From DASUPK01 sp963831605 (GTDB lineage: Bacteria; Actinomycetota; Thermoleophilia; Solirubrobacterales; 70-9), in contig CAWHQR010000008.1 of the NCBI GenBank assembly GCA_963831605.1, positions 248,001 to 312,000 on the forward strand: a DNA stretch of 64,000 nt, given 5' to 3'. The position numbers and the translations under genes are program-made. The notes under the pieces are model-generated. The model had not been told where the DNA came from. It saw nothing but the letters and a program-made list of their open reading frames with translations, and did not search any database. Below, one piece after another: positions 17,488 through 26,069 of this stretch. How positions within the stretch are numbered: position 1 is the stretch's first letter; the number at the start of each line of letters is the position of its first letter.

Positions 17488-18354
17488 TTACGGGCGTTCG
17501 GGGCTCATGGGCTCCAGGAAGACGTCCATCGTGGTGATCTTGCCGTTCGTGATGGTCAGCGCCTGCGTCACGATGCGTCTGCCGTCGATCTCCACCACGG
17601 CGCCCATGTTCCCGTTGACGATCGCGGGGCGCGCGTACGGGGCGAAGGGGGCACCGCGGGCCATCGCCCGCCTCGCGACCTTCTCGCGGCCCACCAGGGT
17701 CGGCGCCCAGCGCGGATCGCCCTCGACGGTGTGAATCCGCTGGATGACGTCCGGATCGAGCATCTCGAGCAGCGACTCGAAGTCCCCCGCCCGGGCGGCG
17801 GCGAGGAAGGCCTCGACCACCTGTCGCTGGACCTCCATGTCGGGATCCCGGGGCGGCACCGACCCGCGGACCTGTCGGCGCGCCCGGCTCGCGAGCTGCC
17901 GGACGGCGTCGGGACTGCGGCCCGCGATCTCCGCGATCTCGCCGAAGGGCACCCCGAACATGTCGTGCAGGACGAAGGCGATCCGCTCCGCCGGCGAGAG
18001 GTTCTCGAGCACGACCAGCATCGCCATTCCCACCGTGTCCGAGAGCTCGGCCTCCTCGGCGGGGTTCTCCTCGCTCAGCTCGGTGATGACGGGCTCGACG
18101 TGGTCCGGCACCTCGGCCGTCTCTCGGCGGGCCTTCCGGGAGCGCAGCATGTCGAGGCAGACGCGGCTGACGACCGTGGTGAGCCAGGCGCGCAGGTTGT
18201 CGACCTCCTCCGAATTCGACCGGCTCAGCCGCAGCCAGCCCTCCTGCACGGCGTCGTCGGCCTCGGCCGTGGAGCCGAGCATCCGGTAGGCGACAGAGTG
18301 CAGATAGGTGCGATGCTCCTCGAAGCGGTCGGCGAGCAGTTCCTGGTCGTTCAT
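17488..18354 (-). CDS. ECF41-type sigma factor (SigJ-like) with SnoaL-like C-terminal domain
   Basis: A 288-residue ECF sigma factor. Region sigma-2 is at about residues 10-80 (HSVAYRMLGSTAEADDAVQEGWLRLSR pattern) and sigma-4 at about 118-162 (LSPAERIAFVLHDMFGVPF, SPDAVRQLASRARR). A SnoaL/NTF2-like domain (about 170-288) is fused to it, which defines group ECF41. In characterised members this domain modulates sigma activity without a separate anti-sigma factor. The start is MNDQELL at 18354. Upstream lies CGTCACA-N16-CGTC, which closely matches the published ECF41 promoter (TGTCACA-N16-CGTC), so autoregulation is likely. A second such promoter faces the divergent MFS exporter. Confidence 0.92.
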   Translation of the reverse strand: MNDQELLADRFEEHRTYLHSVAYRMLGSTAEADDAVQEGWLRLSRSNSEEVDNLRAWLTTVVSRVCLDMLRSRKARRETAEVPDHVEPVITELSEENPAEEAELSDTVGMAMLVVLENLSPAERIAFVLHDMFGVPFGEIAEIAGRSPDAVRQLASRARRQVRGSVPPRDPDMEVQRQVVEAFLAAARAGDFESLLEMLDPDVIQRIHTVEGDPRWAPTLVGREKVARRAMARGAPFAPYARPAIVNGNMGAVVEIDGRRIVTQALTITNGKITTMDVFLEPMSPERP

Positions 18355-18380
18355 GTCACGTCCTCTCGTTCGCATCCGTC
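18354..18380 (+). promoter_or_regulatory. ECF41-type promoter driving the MFS exporter
   Basis: TGTCACG (18354-18360), a 16-bp spacer and CGTC (18377-18380) match the ECF41 consensus at 6 of 7 positions in the -35 element and fully in the -10. The exporter ATG is 54 bp downstream. The -35 shares one base with the sigma gene's start codon. Confidence 0.7.
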
Positions 18381-18389
18381 ATAGCAACT

Positions 18390-18416
18390 GACGAACGAAA
18401 GGCCGCCGATGTGACG
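18390..18416 (-). promoter_or_regulatory. ECF41-type promoter driving the sigma factor gene
   Basis: On the minus strand, CGTCACA (18410-18416), a 16-bp spacer and CGTC (18390-18393). It has the same spacing as the opposing promoter and 6 of 7 -35 matches. The two -10 elements are 9 bp apart and face each other. Confidence 0.7.
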
Positions 18417-18434
18417 GCCCCAAGGAGGCTTGAA

Positions 18435-19994
18435 ATGGCTCGGAAATGGTGGACCCTGCTCGCCGTCACGGTGGCGACCTTCATGTTGCTGCTCGACATC
18501 ACGGTCGTCAACGTTGCGCTCCCGTCGATTCGCAAGGACCTGGGCGCCAGCTTCACCGATCTTCAGTGGGTCGTCGACGCCTACGCGCTGACCCTCGCCG
18601 CTCTGGTCCTGACGGCGGGCTCACTCGCCGACCGCCTCGGGCGCCGTCGCGTGTTCGCCGTGGGACTCGGGATCTTCTCCCTCGCATCACTGCTCTGCGG
18701 CCTGTCGCCGGACCCGACCTTCCTGAACCTGTCCCGCGCTCTGCAGGGAGTGGGAGGGGCGATCATGTTCGCGGTCTCCCTGGCGTTGGTCGCTCAGGAG
18801 TTCCCGGCAGGGCGCGAGCGCGGCACCGCACTGGGGATCTACGGCGCGTCGATCGGCGTTGCCGTCGCGGTCGGGCCGCTGGTCGGGGGAGCGCTCACCG
18901 ACGGGCTCGGCTGGCAGTCGATCTTCTATCTCAATGTGCCGATCGGGCTGGCGGCGATCGCGATCACGTATCTGAAGCTGCGCGAGACCCGTGACCCGAA
19001 CGCGACCCGGATCGACTGGCTGGGGGTCGCAACCTTCAGCGCGTCCCTGTTCGTGCTCGTGCTGGCGCTCGTCCGCGGGAACGATGAGGGCTGGGGCAGC
19101 CCGCTGATCGTCTCCCTGTTCGCGGGGGGCGCCGTCCTGATGGGCGGGTTCATCGCCGTCGAGTCACGGGTGAGCGAGCCGATGCTCCCGCTGGGATTGT
19201 TCAAGCGTCCCTCGTTCACGGGAGTCCAGCTGGCGGCCTTCGCGATTTCTGCGTCGGCGTTCGCGCTCTTCCTCTATCTGACCCTGTACCTGCAGAACTA
19301 CCTCGGCTACTCGCCCCTGCAGGCCGGGCTGCGCTACCTGCCGGTCACGGTGGTCAGTTTCTTCGCCGCGCCGATCTCCGGGATGCTGCTCTCCCGCGTG
19401 CCCGCGCGGTTCCTGATGAGCGCCAGCCTCGCGGTGGCGGGGGCGGGCCTGATGCTGATGTCCGGCGTTCAGGCGAGTGACGGCTGGACCACCCTGCTGG
19501 GCGGCTTCCTCCTCCTCGGCGCGGGCGTCGGCTTCCTCAACCCCGTGATCGCGGACGTGGCGCTCAGCGTGGTGCCGAAGGAGCGCAGCGGCATGGCGGC
19601 CGGAATCAACGACACGTTCCGGCAGGTCGGTGTGGCGGTCGGCGTGGCTGTTTGGGGAGCGATCTTCATCGGCCGCGGCGCGGACAAGGTCCGCGAGCTG
19701 ACGGCGGGCACGCCCCTGGCGTCGGGCAGCCACCCACGCCAGCTCGTCGAGGCCGCGTCGTCGGGGAGCCTGCATCAGGCGGTGGGGTCGCTCCCGCCCG
19801 GGAGCCGCCAGGCGGCAACCAACGCCGCGCGCGAAGGCTTCCTCGCCGGATTCAACGACGTGCTCACGCTCGGCGGGCTGCTCTGCCTCGCTGGCGCGGT
19901 GCTGGCCCTGTGGCTGGTCCGCGAGCGCGAGATCGAGCGCGAGCCGATGGAGACGCCGGCGGAGGGTGTGGTCAGCCCGGGCGCTGCTGCTTGA
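18435..19994 (+). CDS. MFS drug:H+ antiporter, DHA2 (EmrB/QacA) family
   Basis: A 519-residue membrane protein with 14 predicted helices. The DHA2 signatures are present: LDITVVNVALPSI (motif D1), GSLADRLGRRRVF (motif A), LALVAQEFPAGRERGTALG and the antiporter motif C region (GIYGASIGVAVAVGPLVGG). It should use the proton gradient to expel hydrophobic compounds. The ATG at 18435 follows AAGGAGG and is preferred over an upstream in-frame ATG. An ECF41 promoter lies in front of it, so export is probably switched on by the neighbouring sigma factor. The 3' end overlaps a convergent small gene by 23 bp. Confidence 0.93.
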   Translation: MARKWWTLLAVTVATFMLLLDITVVNVALPSIRKDLGASFTDLQWVVDAYALTLAALVLTAGSLADRLGRRRVFAVGLGIFSLASLLCGLSPDPTFLNLSRALQGVGGAIMFAVSLALVAQEFPAGRERGTALGIYGASIGVAVAVGPLVGGALTDGLGWQSIFYLNVPIGLAAIAITYLKLRETRDPNATRIDWLGVATFSASLFVLVLALVRGNDEGWGSPLIVSLFAGGAVLMGGFIAVESRVSEPMLPLGLFKRPSFTGVQLAAFAISASAFALFLYLTLYLQNYLGYSPLQAGLRYLPVTVVSFFAAPISGMLLSRVPARFLMSASLAVAGAGLMLMSGVQASDGWTTLLGGFLLLGAGVGFLNPVIADVALSVVPKERSGMAAGINDTFRQVGVAVGVAVWGAIFIGRGADKVRELTAGTPLASGSHPRQLVEAASSGSLHQAVGSLPPGSRQAATNAAREGFLAGFNDVLTLGGLLCLAGAVLALWLVREREIEREPMETPAEGVVSPGAAA

Positions 19995-20328
19995 GCGCCC
20001 GGGTCTCCGCCTTGAGCTGGGCGGTGCGCTCGTTCATCGCATCGACGTCGTAGCGGGCGTCGCCGTCCAGGTCGAAGACGGTCTCCTTGCTCTCCGGGTC
20101 GAAGCGGACGGGAACCTCGTCGTCTCCCTCCGTCGGCCGCAGGCCCGTGATCCAGAACTTGTCGCGGACCTTGGCCTCGAAGGTCTCGCCGGCCTCGGTG
20201 TGGACCTCGAGCACGTAGTCGTAGTCCCTCAGCTCGTTCGAGGTGACCTTGCTGCGCTCCTCGCACGAAGTGACCAGCGCGGTGGCGCGCTCGCCATTCT
20301 TCTTGAGCTTGCGTTTGGCGAAGAACAC
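19972..20328 (-). CDS. Small protein, function unknown
   Basis: A soluble 118-residue protein. A short basic N-terminus (FFAKRKLKKNG) leads into a strand-rich region, ATALVTSCEERSKVTSNE then YVLEVHTEAGETFEAKVRDKF, which resembles DUF3592-like domains. A helical tail (MNERTAQLKAETRALKQQ) looks like a short coiled coil. The GTG at 20328 is the best available start; no clear ribosome-binding site is seen. The 3' end overlaps the MFS gene on the other strand. I cannot assign a role. Confidence 0.65.
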   Translation of the reverse strand: MFFAKRKLKKNGERATALVTSCEERSKVTSNELRDYDYVLEVHTEAGETFEAKVRDKFWITGLRPTEGDDEVPVRFDPESKETVFDLDGDARYDVDAMNERTAQLKAETRALKQQRPG

Positions 20329-20386
20329 GGCTGGGACTCTAGGTCGCGGGGGCTCGCCCAACCAGGGCAATTTTGGCGGCGCAAAC

Positions 20387-20414
20387 GAGGCGGGCCCCCG
20401 AAGGGGCCCGCCTC
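20387..20414 (-). terminator. Strong hairpin downstream of sedolisin gene
   Basis: A perfect 12-bp GC-rich stem (arms 20387-20398 and 20403-20414) closes a four-base loop, read as TTCG on the minus strand. A short T-run (GTTTG) follows on the minus strand. Position and structure fit termination of the protease transcript. Confidence 0.75.
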
Positions 20415-20441
20415 TCGCACCGGAATCTCGGAGCCGAGCGG

Positions 20442-21653
20442 CTAGAACGCGCCCGTGCCGTTCGGGGTCCCGAGGCCCGTGGGACCGTCGTAACCGGCAC
20501 CGGATGTGCACAGGTACGTGGGCGTGCAGCTGCCGTTGTTCCCAGACGTGACGTCGAACAGCGACGACGTGTGGCTGTACGGGAAGGAGCCGTAGTTCAC
20601 GCTCCCAGCATTACCGGCCAGCCCGTACACGCCGGCGACGATCGGCGACGAGGCGCTCGTGCCGCCGACCACACCCCAGCCGCTGAAGCAGTTGCCCAGC
20701 AGCTGGCCGATGAAGTTGCAGTTGGAGTCGTAGACCGCGACTCCGGTGTTCGGGTCCGCGACCGCGGAGACATCCGCCACCGAGCGCCGCGCGCAGCCGG
20801 AGTCGGTCTGCCATGCCTGCTTCGCCTCATACGCCGAGCAGCCAGAGCCAGAACCGCTCCAGGCGGTCTCGGTCCAGCCCCGCGAGTTGGAGGCGTGATT
20901 GAGGCTGGTGCCGCCGACCGCGGTCACGTACCGCGACGCTGCCGGGTACTCGACCCCGTAGCCGCTGTCGCCAGAGGACACCGTGATCGCCACGCCCGGG
21001 TGGTTGAAGTGGGCGTCGTCAGCGGTCTCGGAGCTCGCCTCGCTGCCGCCATAGCTGTTGGAGATCACATTGGCCCCGAGTCGCGCCGCCGTGTCCTCGG
21101 CCGCATAGAGGTTCGCGTTGGTGTTCGAGGTCGCCTCGACCAGGAGAATCTTGCAGCCCGGGCAGGTTGCGGAGACCATCTCGAGATCCAGCTGTGTCTC
21201 GAGGGCCCAGCCCTGGTTGTTCAACGGGTAGCTGCCCTGCGTGCCGCTTTGGTTGACCTTCCTGAAGCAGCCGTTGGCGGTGGTGCAGGCGGGCAGGCCG
21301 TAGTTGGAGCGATAGGCGTTCATGTCGGCCTCGGCGGTGTTGTCGCCGAAGGCATCGACGATCGCGACCGTCTGGCCGGAGCCGCCGCTGGACGGCAGGG
21401 TGTAGGCGCTCCGCAGGTCGGCCGGACCGTAGCCGGAGGTCGGCGCCGCGGCGGCCTTGGGCTCGCCCTTCAGGTTGGCGAGCAGGCTGAGGTCGCAATG
21501 CGAGTGGTTCGCGCTCAGATCGAGGGCGCAGGCGCCCGGGATCACGCTGGTGTTGGGCAGTGAGGCCCCCGAAGCGCCGCCCGTGGCGACGAGCGTCAGG
21601 GCAAGCGACGAGGCAACGACCGCCCCGGCGATGGTCAGGTGACGAAGCCGCAT
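20442..21653 (-). CDS. Secreted sedolisin-like serine peptidase (S53)
   Basis: A 403-residue exported protease. The signal peptide covers about residues 1-30. The S53 catalytic set is visible: E152 and D156 in ALETQLDLE, the oxyanion aspartate D229 in SSGDSGYG, and nucleophile S333 in GGTSASSP. The C-terminal DGPTGLGTPNG region corresponds to the Ca2+ site of sedolisins. These enzymes are subtilisin-fold peptidases, most of them active at acid pH. The region before the catalytic domain is only about 40 residues after the signal, much shorter than the propeptide of many S53 members. Eight or more cysteines suggest disulfides. A strong terminator follows. Confidence 0.92.
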   Translation of the reverse strand: MRLRHLTIAGAVVASSLALTLVATGGASGASLPNTSVIPGACALDLSANHSHCDLSLLANLKGEPKAAAAPTSGYGPADLRSAYTLPSSGGSGQTVAIVDAFGDNTAEADMNAYRSNYGLPACTTANGCFRKVNQSGTQGSYPLNNQGWALETQLDLEMVSATCPGCKILLVEATSNTNANLYAAEDTAARLGANVISNSYGGSEASSETADDAHFNHPGVAITVSSGDSGYGVEYPAASRYVTAVGGTSLNHASNSRGWTETAWSGSGSGCSAYEAKQAWQTDSGCARRSVADVSAVADPNTGVAVYDSNCNFIGQLLGNCFSGWGVVGGTSASSPIVAGVYGLAGNAGSVNYGSFPYSHTSSLFDVTSGNNGSCTPTYLCTSGAGYDGPTGLGTPNGTGAF

Positions 21654-21790
21654 CTCTACATACCTTCTCTCCCGGCGGCCGCGCCGCCGATCGCAGTTCC
21701 CGTTGCCGCGATCCGCACTTCCCCTGCGTCTCGCTCTACCCGGTACTAAGTATCACAACCAACGGGACTTCGCTGCGGTCAGGCGGTGAA

Positions 21791-22243
21791 CTACGTGACC
21801 CGGGTGAAGACCAGGTCGAAGTCGGTCTCCCAGGTGGTGCCGTCCTTCGCGGCCTCCCAGCGACCCTCGATCGTGTTGCCGTCCTCGCTGATCTTGGCGC
21901 TGAAGCGCTGCGAGAACGGCTCGCCGTCGCGCCAGAACTTCAACTCGCCGCCGCCGATGCTCATCTCGTAGACGCGGCACACGTTCCGGTCGTCTGTGTA
22001 GAGCTGGAAATAGCGTCCCGAGGCCGCGTCGCAGCCCATCACGCAGACGGCGTCCGGAGCCTCCGGCATCTCGACGGTCGAGCGCTCGACGAGGAGCCGC
22101 CGCTCGTCGTCGAGCCACTCGTAGGTGATGCTCGCCCCGCCCGGCCAGGGCTCGCCGCCCGGCGGAGTCGCCTCCACATTCCAGGTCCCGACCAGGACCT
22201 CGAACTCCTTCAGGGCCTGCTCTGCCGTGGGCTGGTCGATCAT
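21791..22243 (-). CDS. DUF1579-like small protein
   Basis: A 150-residue soluble protein of lipocalin-like, all-beta pattern: FEVLVGTWNVEATPPGGEPW, then ITYEWLDDERRLLVERS and YFQLYTDDRNVCRVYEMS. It corresponds to a widespread actinobacterial family related to DUF1579, whose members are thought to bind small hydrophobic compounds; the function is not established. It starts 15 bp after the metallo-beta-lactamase gene on the same strand and has GAGGAAG in front of the ATG, so it is the second gene of that unit. Confidence 0.8.
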   Translation of the reverse strand: MIDQPTAEQALKEFEVLVGTWNVEATPPGGEPWPGGASITYEWLDDERRLLVERSTVEMPEAPDAVCVMGCDAASGRYFQLYTDDRNVCRVYEMSIGGGELKFWRDGEPFSQRFSAKISEDGNTIEGRWEAAKDGTTWETDFDLVFTRVT

Positions 22244-22258
22244 CGCTTCCTCCTGGGT

Positions 22259-23059
22259 TCAGGCCGCGGCCGGCTGGCGCTGCGCGGCTTCGAGCATCTG
22301 CGGGTCGTGCGAGCAGAACAGCGTCACTTCGTCGCCGTGGTCGCGCTGGAGCTCGCGCAGGCGTTCCTGGTTTCGGTGGCGCGCCTTGCCGTCGTGCTGG
22401 TTGATCGTCTGGAAGACGCGCAGGCCGGGCGGGCACCGCGGCGGCGTCTCGATCTCGCCGGTGAAGAAGAACGCGTCGCCGCAGTGGAGCAGCCAGCCGT
22501 CGTCGGTATTGATTGCGACGCCGCTGTGGCCGGCGGTGTGTCCGGGGAGCGGGATCATCGCGATCTCGGCGTCGAGATGGGGCAGCAGGCGGATGCTCTC
22601 GAACCCGAACCAGCTGTCGCCGCCGGCGCCATGCTCCACCCAGATCGGGTTCGGGCCCCATTGCTCCGCGATGTAGCGCGTGCGCTCCGTCAGCGAGGGC
22701 GAGCGCGCCGCCGCCAGCTCCGAGGCGAAGACATGGATCTGGGCGTCCGGGAAGTCGGCGATGCCCCCGGCGTGGTCGAGGTCCAGATGGGTGGTGACGA
22801 TGTGGCGGACGTCGGCCGGGTCGTGGCCGAGCGCCTCGACCTGGCGGATCGCGGTCTCGCGCTCGTCACATCTGGGGGCGACCAGCGCCCGGAAGGGCTG
22901 GCCGAGCCGCTTCGGGTTGGAGCTGTCGCCCAATCCGAAGCCGGTGTCGACCAGGACTAGCTCGCCGCCGGCCTCGATCAGCAGGCAATGGGCGACGACC
23001 GTCGTGGTCTCCAGCAGCCCGCCGTGGCCGGCGAGCAGACGAGCTCCCCTCGGGCACAT
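22259..23059 (-). CDS. MBL-fold metallo-hydrolase (lactonase-like)
   Basis: A 266-residue hydrolase with the metallo-beta-lactamase fold. The metal motif is THLDLDHAGG (H91, D93, D95, H96), a variant of HxHxDH with Asp in place of the second His. Further ligands are expected from LPGHTAGHSG and HCGDAFFF. It resembles the AHL-lactonase/MBL hydrolases that act on lactones and esters. It diverges from the rhodanese gene and shares a unit with the DUF1579-like gene. The substrate is not predictable; the HxDxDH variant may alter metal preference. Confidence 0.9.
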   Translation of the reverse strand: MCPRGARLLAGHGGLLETTTVVAHCLLIEAGGELVLVDTGFGLGDSSNPKRLGQPFRALVAPRCDERETAIRQVEALGHDPADVRHIVTTHLDLDHAGGIADFPDAQIHVFASELAAARSPSLTERTRYIAEQWGPNPIWVEHGAGGDSWFGFESIRLLPHLDAEIAMIPLPGHTAGHSGVAINTDDGWLLHCGDAFFFTGEIETPPRCPPGLRVFQTINQHDGKARHRNQERLRELQRDHGDEVTLFCSHDPQMLEAAQRQPAAA

Positions 23060-23118
23060 CGTTCCGCAGTTGAGGTGCTCGACCTCGATGCGCTGGAGCC
23101 TAGTGGGATACTCGACGG

Positions 23119-23928
23119 GTGGACTCGGTCTCGGTCGATGCCGAATGGGTCGCAGCGCATCTGGATGATCCGGATGTGCAGGTGGTCGAGGTGGACGTCA
23201 GCAGCGCGGCCTATGACGAAGGCCACATCCCCGGCGCGGTCCTCTGGGATGCGTACAAGGACCTTCGCCATCCCGATTTCAGCCCGATCGACAAGGCCGA
23301 GTTCGAGGCGGTGCTCGCCAAGTCGGGCCTGACCTCCGACAAGACGGTCGTCTTCTATGGGTACGCGCCCCTGCTCGGCTTCTGGCTGCTGGACCGCCAC
23401 GGCCACGAGCGGATGCGGGTGATGGACGGTGCGCGCGAGCAATGGGATGGAGGCGGTCGCAGTTGGTCCACGGAGGTCCCGAGCCCGGAGGCGACCTCCT
23501 ACGTGAGCGATGGAGGGCACGTCGGCCTGCTCGCCTCGACGGCCGAGGTCGAGGAGGCAATCGACGATCCCGGCACGGTGATCCTTGACGTTCGCTCGCC
23601 GGAGGAGTTCTCCGGCGAGCGCTTCTGGCCCTCCGGCGCTACGGAGGATGTCGGGAGAGCCGGGCATGTCCCTGGAGCGGTCCACGTCCCGGTGTCGGTT
23701 CTCACGGACCAGGACGGCAATCCGGCCGACCGGGAGGACCTTCGCGCCATCTTCGAGAAGGCCGGCGTGACCCCGGACAAGAAGGTGATCACCTACTGCA
23801 CGATCGGAAACCGCGCGAGCCAGGTCGCCTTCGTGCTCAAGCATGAGCTGGACTATCCCGAGGTGGCCGTCTATTTCGGCTCGTGGAGCCACTGGGGCCA
23901 CCAGCCCAACGCGCCCGTCGAGACCTGA
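23119..23928 (+). CDS. Tandem-rhodanese sulfurtransferase
   Basis: A 269-residue protein with two rhodanese domains (about 5-115 and 135-260). The second carries the active-site cysteine C227 in TYCTIGNRASQ and the CH2A-like DVRSPEEFSGE motif. The equivalent loop of the first domain reads VVFYGYAPLLG without cysteine, so it is structural, as in thiosulfate/3-mercaptopyruvate sulfurtransferases. The active loop is six residues, as in sulfur-specific enzymes. The GTG start at 23119 opens the gene. A flavin-binding protein gene follows immediately. Confidence 0.92.
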   Translation: MDSVSVDAEWVAAHLDDPDVQVVEVDVSSAAYDEGHIPGAVLWDAYKDLRHPDFSPIDKAEFEAVLAKSGLTSDKTVVFYGYAPLLGFWLLDRHGHERMRVMDGAREQWDGGGRSWSTEVPSPEATSYVSDGGHVGLLASTAEVEEAIDDPGTVILDVRSPEEFSGERFWPSGATEDVGRAGHVPGAVHVPVSVLTDQDGNPADREDLRAIFEKAGVTPDKKVITYCTIGNRASQVAFVLKHELDYPEVAVYFGSWSHWGHQPNAPVET

Positions 23929-23936
23929 CCGCAGCG

Positions 23937-24392
23937 TTGGCCGAGGGACGAGAGACAGCCGCAGCGAGGGAGATCGTCGACCGCAACCTCTACATGGTTC
24001 TGGCCACGGCCGACTCCGGTGGTCAGCCGTGGGCGACGCCGGTCTATTTTGCGCACCGCGACTACCGCGACTTCTTCTGGGTCTCCGAGCCCGATGCGAC
24101 GCACTCGGTCAATCTCCGCGATCGCCGCGAGGTCGGGATCGTGGTCTTCGACTCCACGGTGTCGATCGGCTCAGGCCAGGCGGTCTACGTCGGCGGCGTC
24201 GCCCAGGAGCTGCCGGCCCACGAGACAGCCGAGGGCCTCGAGCTTTTCTCGCGGCGATCGACCGCGCACGGCGGCAACGAATGGACGGACGAGGATGTCC
24301 GCCCGCCCGCTCGCCACCGTCTGTTCCAGGCGACCGCGGAGGCGATCTACGTCCTCGACGAGCATGACCATCGGGTGGAGGTTCGGCTCTGA
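23937..24392 (+). CDS. Pyridoxamine 5'-phosphate oxidase-like flavin-binding protein
   Basis: About 151 residues with the split-barrel FMN-binding fold of the PNPOx/general-stress protein 26 group: YMVLATADSGGQPWATPVYFAHRD followed by DFFWVSEPDATHSVNLRD and VGIVVFDSTVSIG. Members reduce or bind flavins, F420 or haem. The start is uncertain. A TTG at 23937 lies 8 bp after the rhodanese stop, while a GTG at 23883 would overlap that gene by 46 bp. The next gene starts 4 bp after its stop, so the three genes look like one operon. Confidence 0.82.
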   Translation: MAEGRETAAAREIVDRNLYMVLATADSGGQPWATPVYFAHRDYRDFFWVSEPDATHSVNLRDRREVGIVVFDSTVSIGSGQAVYVGGVAQELPAHETAEGLELFSRRSTAHGGNEWTDEDVRPPARHRLFQATAEAIYVLDEHDHRVEVRL

Positions 24393-24396
24393 AGAC

Positions 24397-25348
24397 ATGA
24401 GGGCCGTGGTGATGCGAGCGGACGGTGGGCCCGAGGTGCTCGAGGTCCAGGAGGTCGGGCGTCCGGAGCCCCTTCCGACCGAGGTGCTCGTCCGCGTCAC
24501 CGCGGCCGGCATCAATCCGGTGGACTGGCAGACGCGCCGGGGAGACGGGTTTCGCGACGCGATCGGGGATCCGCCACTGATCCTCGGCTGGGACATCGCC
24601 GGGGTGGTGGAGGAAGTGGACCCCGATGTCACCCGTTTTGCCCCGGGCGATCGGGTCTTCGGCATGCCCTGGTTTCCTCGGCTTGCGCGGGCATATGCGG
24701 AGTTCGTCACCTCGCCCGCCCGCCAGCTCGCGCGAACTCCCGAGGCTCTCAATGACGAGCAGGCGGGAGGCCTGCCGCTCGCCGGGCTGACGGCATGGCA
24801 GGCGCTTGTCGACGTGGCCGAGGTGGGGGAGGGGACCCGCGTTCTGATTCACGCCGCGGCCGGCGGCGTCGGGCACCTCGCCGTCCAGATCGCGAGCGCG
24901 CGCGGGGCCCACGTCATCGGGACCGCCCGGGAGGAGAAGCACGACCTCCTGCGCGATCTCGGAGTGGACGAGCCGATCGACTACACGGCGAGTCCGTTCG
25001 AGGAGGTCGTCTCTGACGTCGACGTCGTGCTGGACCTCGTGGCGGGCGAGGAGTACGGGTTGCGCTCCCTCGAAGACACTGCGAACCGACGGCCTCTGGC
25101 TCTGCATCCCGGCTGACGTGCCCGACGCGGTTGCCGCCGCCGCCCGGGAGCAGTCGAAACGCGCACTCTCGTTTCTCGTGGAGCCCGACTACGCCGGCCT
25201 CGAATCGCTGGCCGCCCTCGCGGACGAGGGCCGCCTGCGGGTGGTCATCGACGAGACGTTCCCCCTGGCCCAGGCCGCGGAGGCGCATCGGCGCCTCGAG
25301 GAAGGCCGGGCGAAGGGCAAGATCGTGCTGATTCCCTGGCGGGAGTGA
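24397..25348 (+). CDS. Zinc-independent alcohol dehydrogenase/quinone oxidoreductase (MDR), frameshifted
   Basis: NADPH-dependent oxidoreductase of the medium-chain family. The GroES-like domain begins VVMRADGGPEVLEV, and the Rossmann motif is AAAGGVGHLAVQIASARGA. Zinc ligands are absent, as in the quinone oxidoreductase branch. After about residue 225 the frame shifts. An extra base at 25072 separates EEYGLRSL from KTLRTDGLWLCIP, and the family C-terminus (EAHRRLEEGRAKGKIVL) ends at 25348 in the new frame. Repaired length is about 316 residues, normal for the family. It lies directly behind the flavin-binding protein gene. Confidence 0.87.
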
Positions 25349-25405
25349 AGAGAGTCATGACGAGCAAGGTGCAAGAAGAAGAAGAGGAAGAAGGGGAAGT
25401 AACGC

Positions 25406-25978
25406 CTAGCCGGCGCGGCGGTAGACCTGGGTCCGGACGCCGTCCGGGCCCACGGCCTCGTCCTCGACGAGATTCAGCTTGATCCGGCCGATCCCCTCGG
25501 GGAAGAGCCTCTTGCCCGAGCCGAGGATGGTGGGGAAGACCATCAGCCGCAGCTCGTCGACCAGGTCGTTCTCGAGCAGCGTGTTGACGAGGGTGCCGCT
25601 GCCCGCGACCAGGATGTTGCCGTCGGTTTCGTCGCGAAGCTTGCGGAGCTCCTCGGGGACGTTCTCGGAGATCACGACGGTGTTCTCCCAGGAGGGGTCG
25701 GTGACGGTGGTGGAGACGAGGACCTTGCGGCCCTTGTTGATCTTGTCGGCGAACTCGCCCTCGCGCGACGGCCAGGCCTCGGCGAAGCCCTCGTAGGTCA
25801 CCCGGCCGAGCAGCTGGACCTCGGCGTCCATCAGCTCCTCCATCTTGAACCTGTCGCCCTCGTCGCCGCGGTTGTACTCGAAGCTCCAGCCGCCGTGCTC
25901 GAAGTCCTCGGCTCCGCCCGGGTCCTCGATCACCCCGTCGACGGAGATGAATTCGGTGACGACGATCTTCCCGCTCAT
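25406..25978 (-). CDS. Dihydrofolate reductase-like (RibD C-terminal domain) protein
   Basis: A 190-residue protein of the YyaP/RibD_C family: VVTEFISVDGVIEDPGG at the N-terminus, LLGRVTYEGFAEAWPSR in the middle (the family's NADPH-binding region), GNILVAGSGTLVNTLL and ELRLMVFPTILGSGKRLFPEG near the end. The fold is that of DHFR/riboflavin reductase, but the physiological substrate of these stand-alone members is unknown. A second, diverged member is at 47948-48499. The ATG at 25978 has a GGAGG-type ribosome-binding site. Confidence 0.9.
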   Translation of the reverse strand: MSGKIVVTEFISVDGVIEDPGGAEDFEHGGWSFEYNRGDEGDRFKMEELMDAEVQLLGRVTYEGFAEAWPSREGEFADKINKGRKVLVSTTVTDPSWENTVVISENVPEELRKLRDETDGNILVAGSGTLVNTLLENDLVDELRLMVFPTILGSGKRLFPEGIGRIKLNLVEDEAVGPDGVRTQVYRRAG

Positions 25979-26069
25979 TTCTTCCTCCTGTTCGTTCGCA
26001 GTTGCTTGTTTGACCCGTTGCCGAGCCGGAATTAATCGGTCGCCAGCCGTTCGGCAAGATGCTCCCGGG

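Noticed and set aside
25357..25405. Short plus-strand frame with a run of glutamates after the oxidoreductase gene
   Set aside because: It comes from a purine-rich GAA/GAG stretch and runs antisense into the DHFR-like gene. No homologous pattern and no convincing ribosome-binding site.
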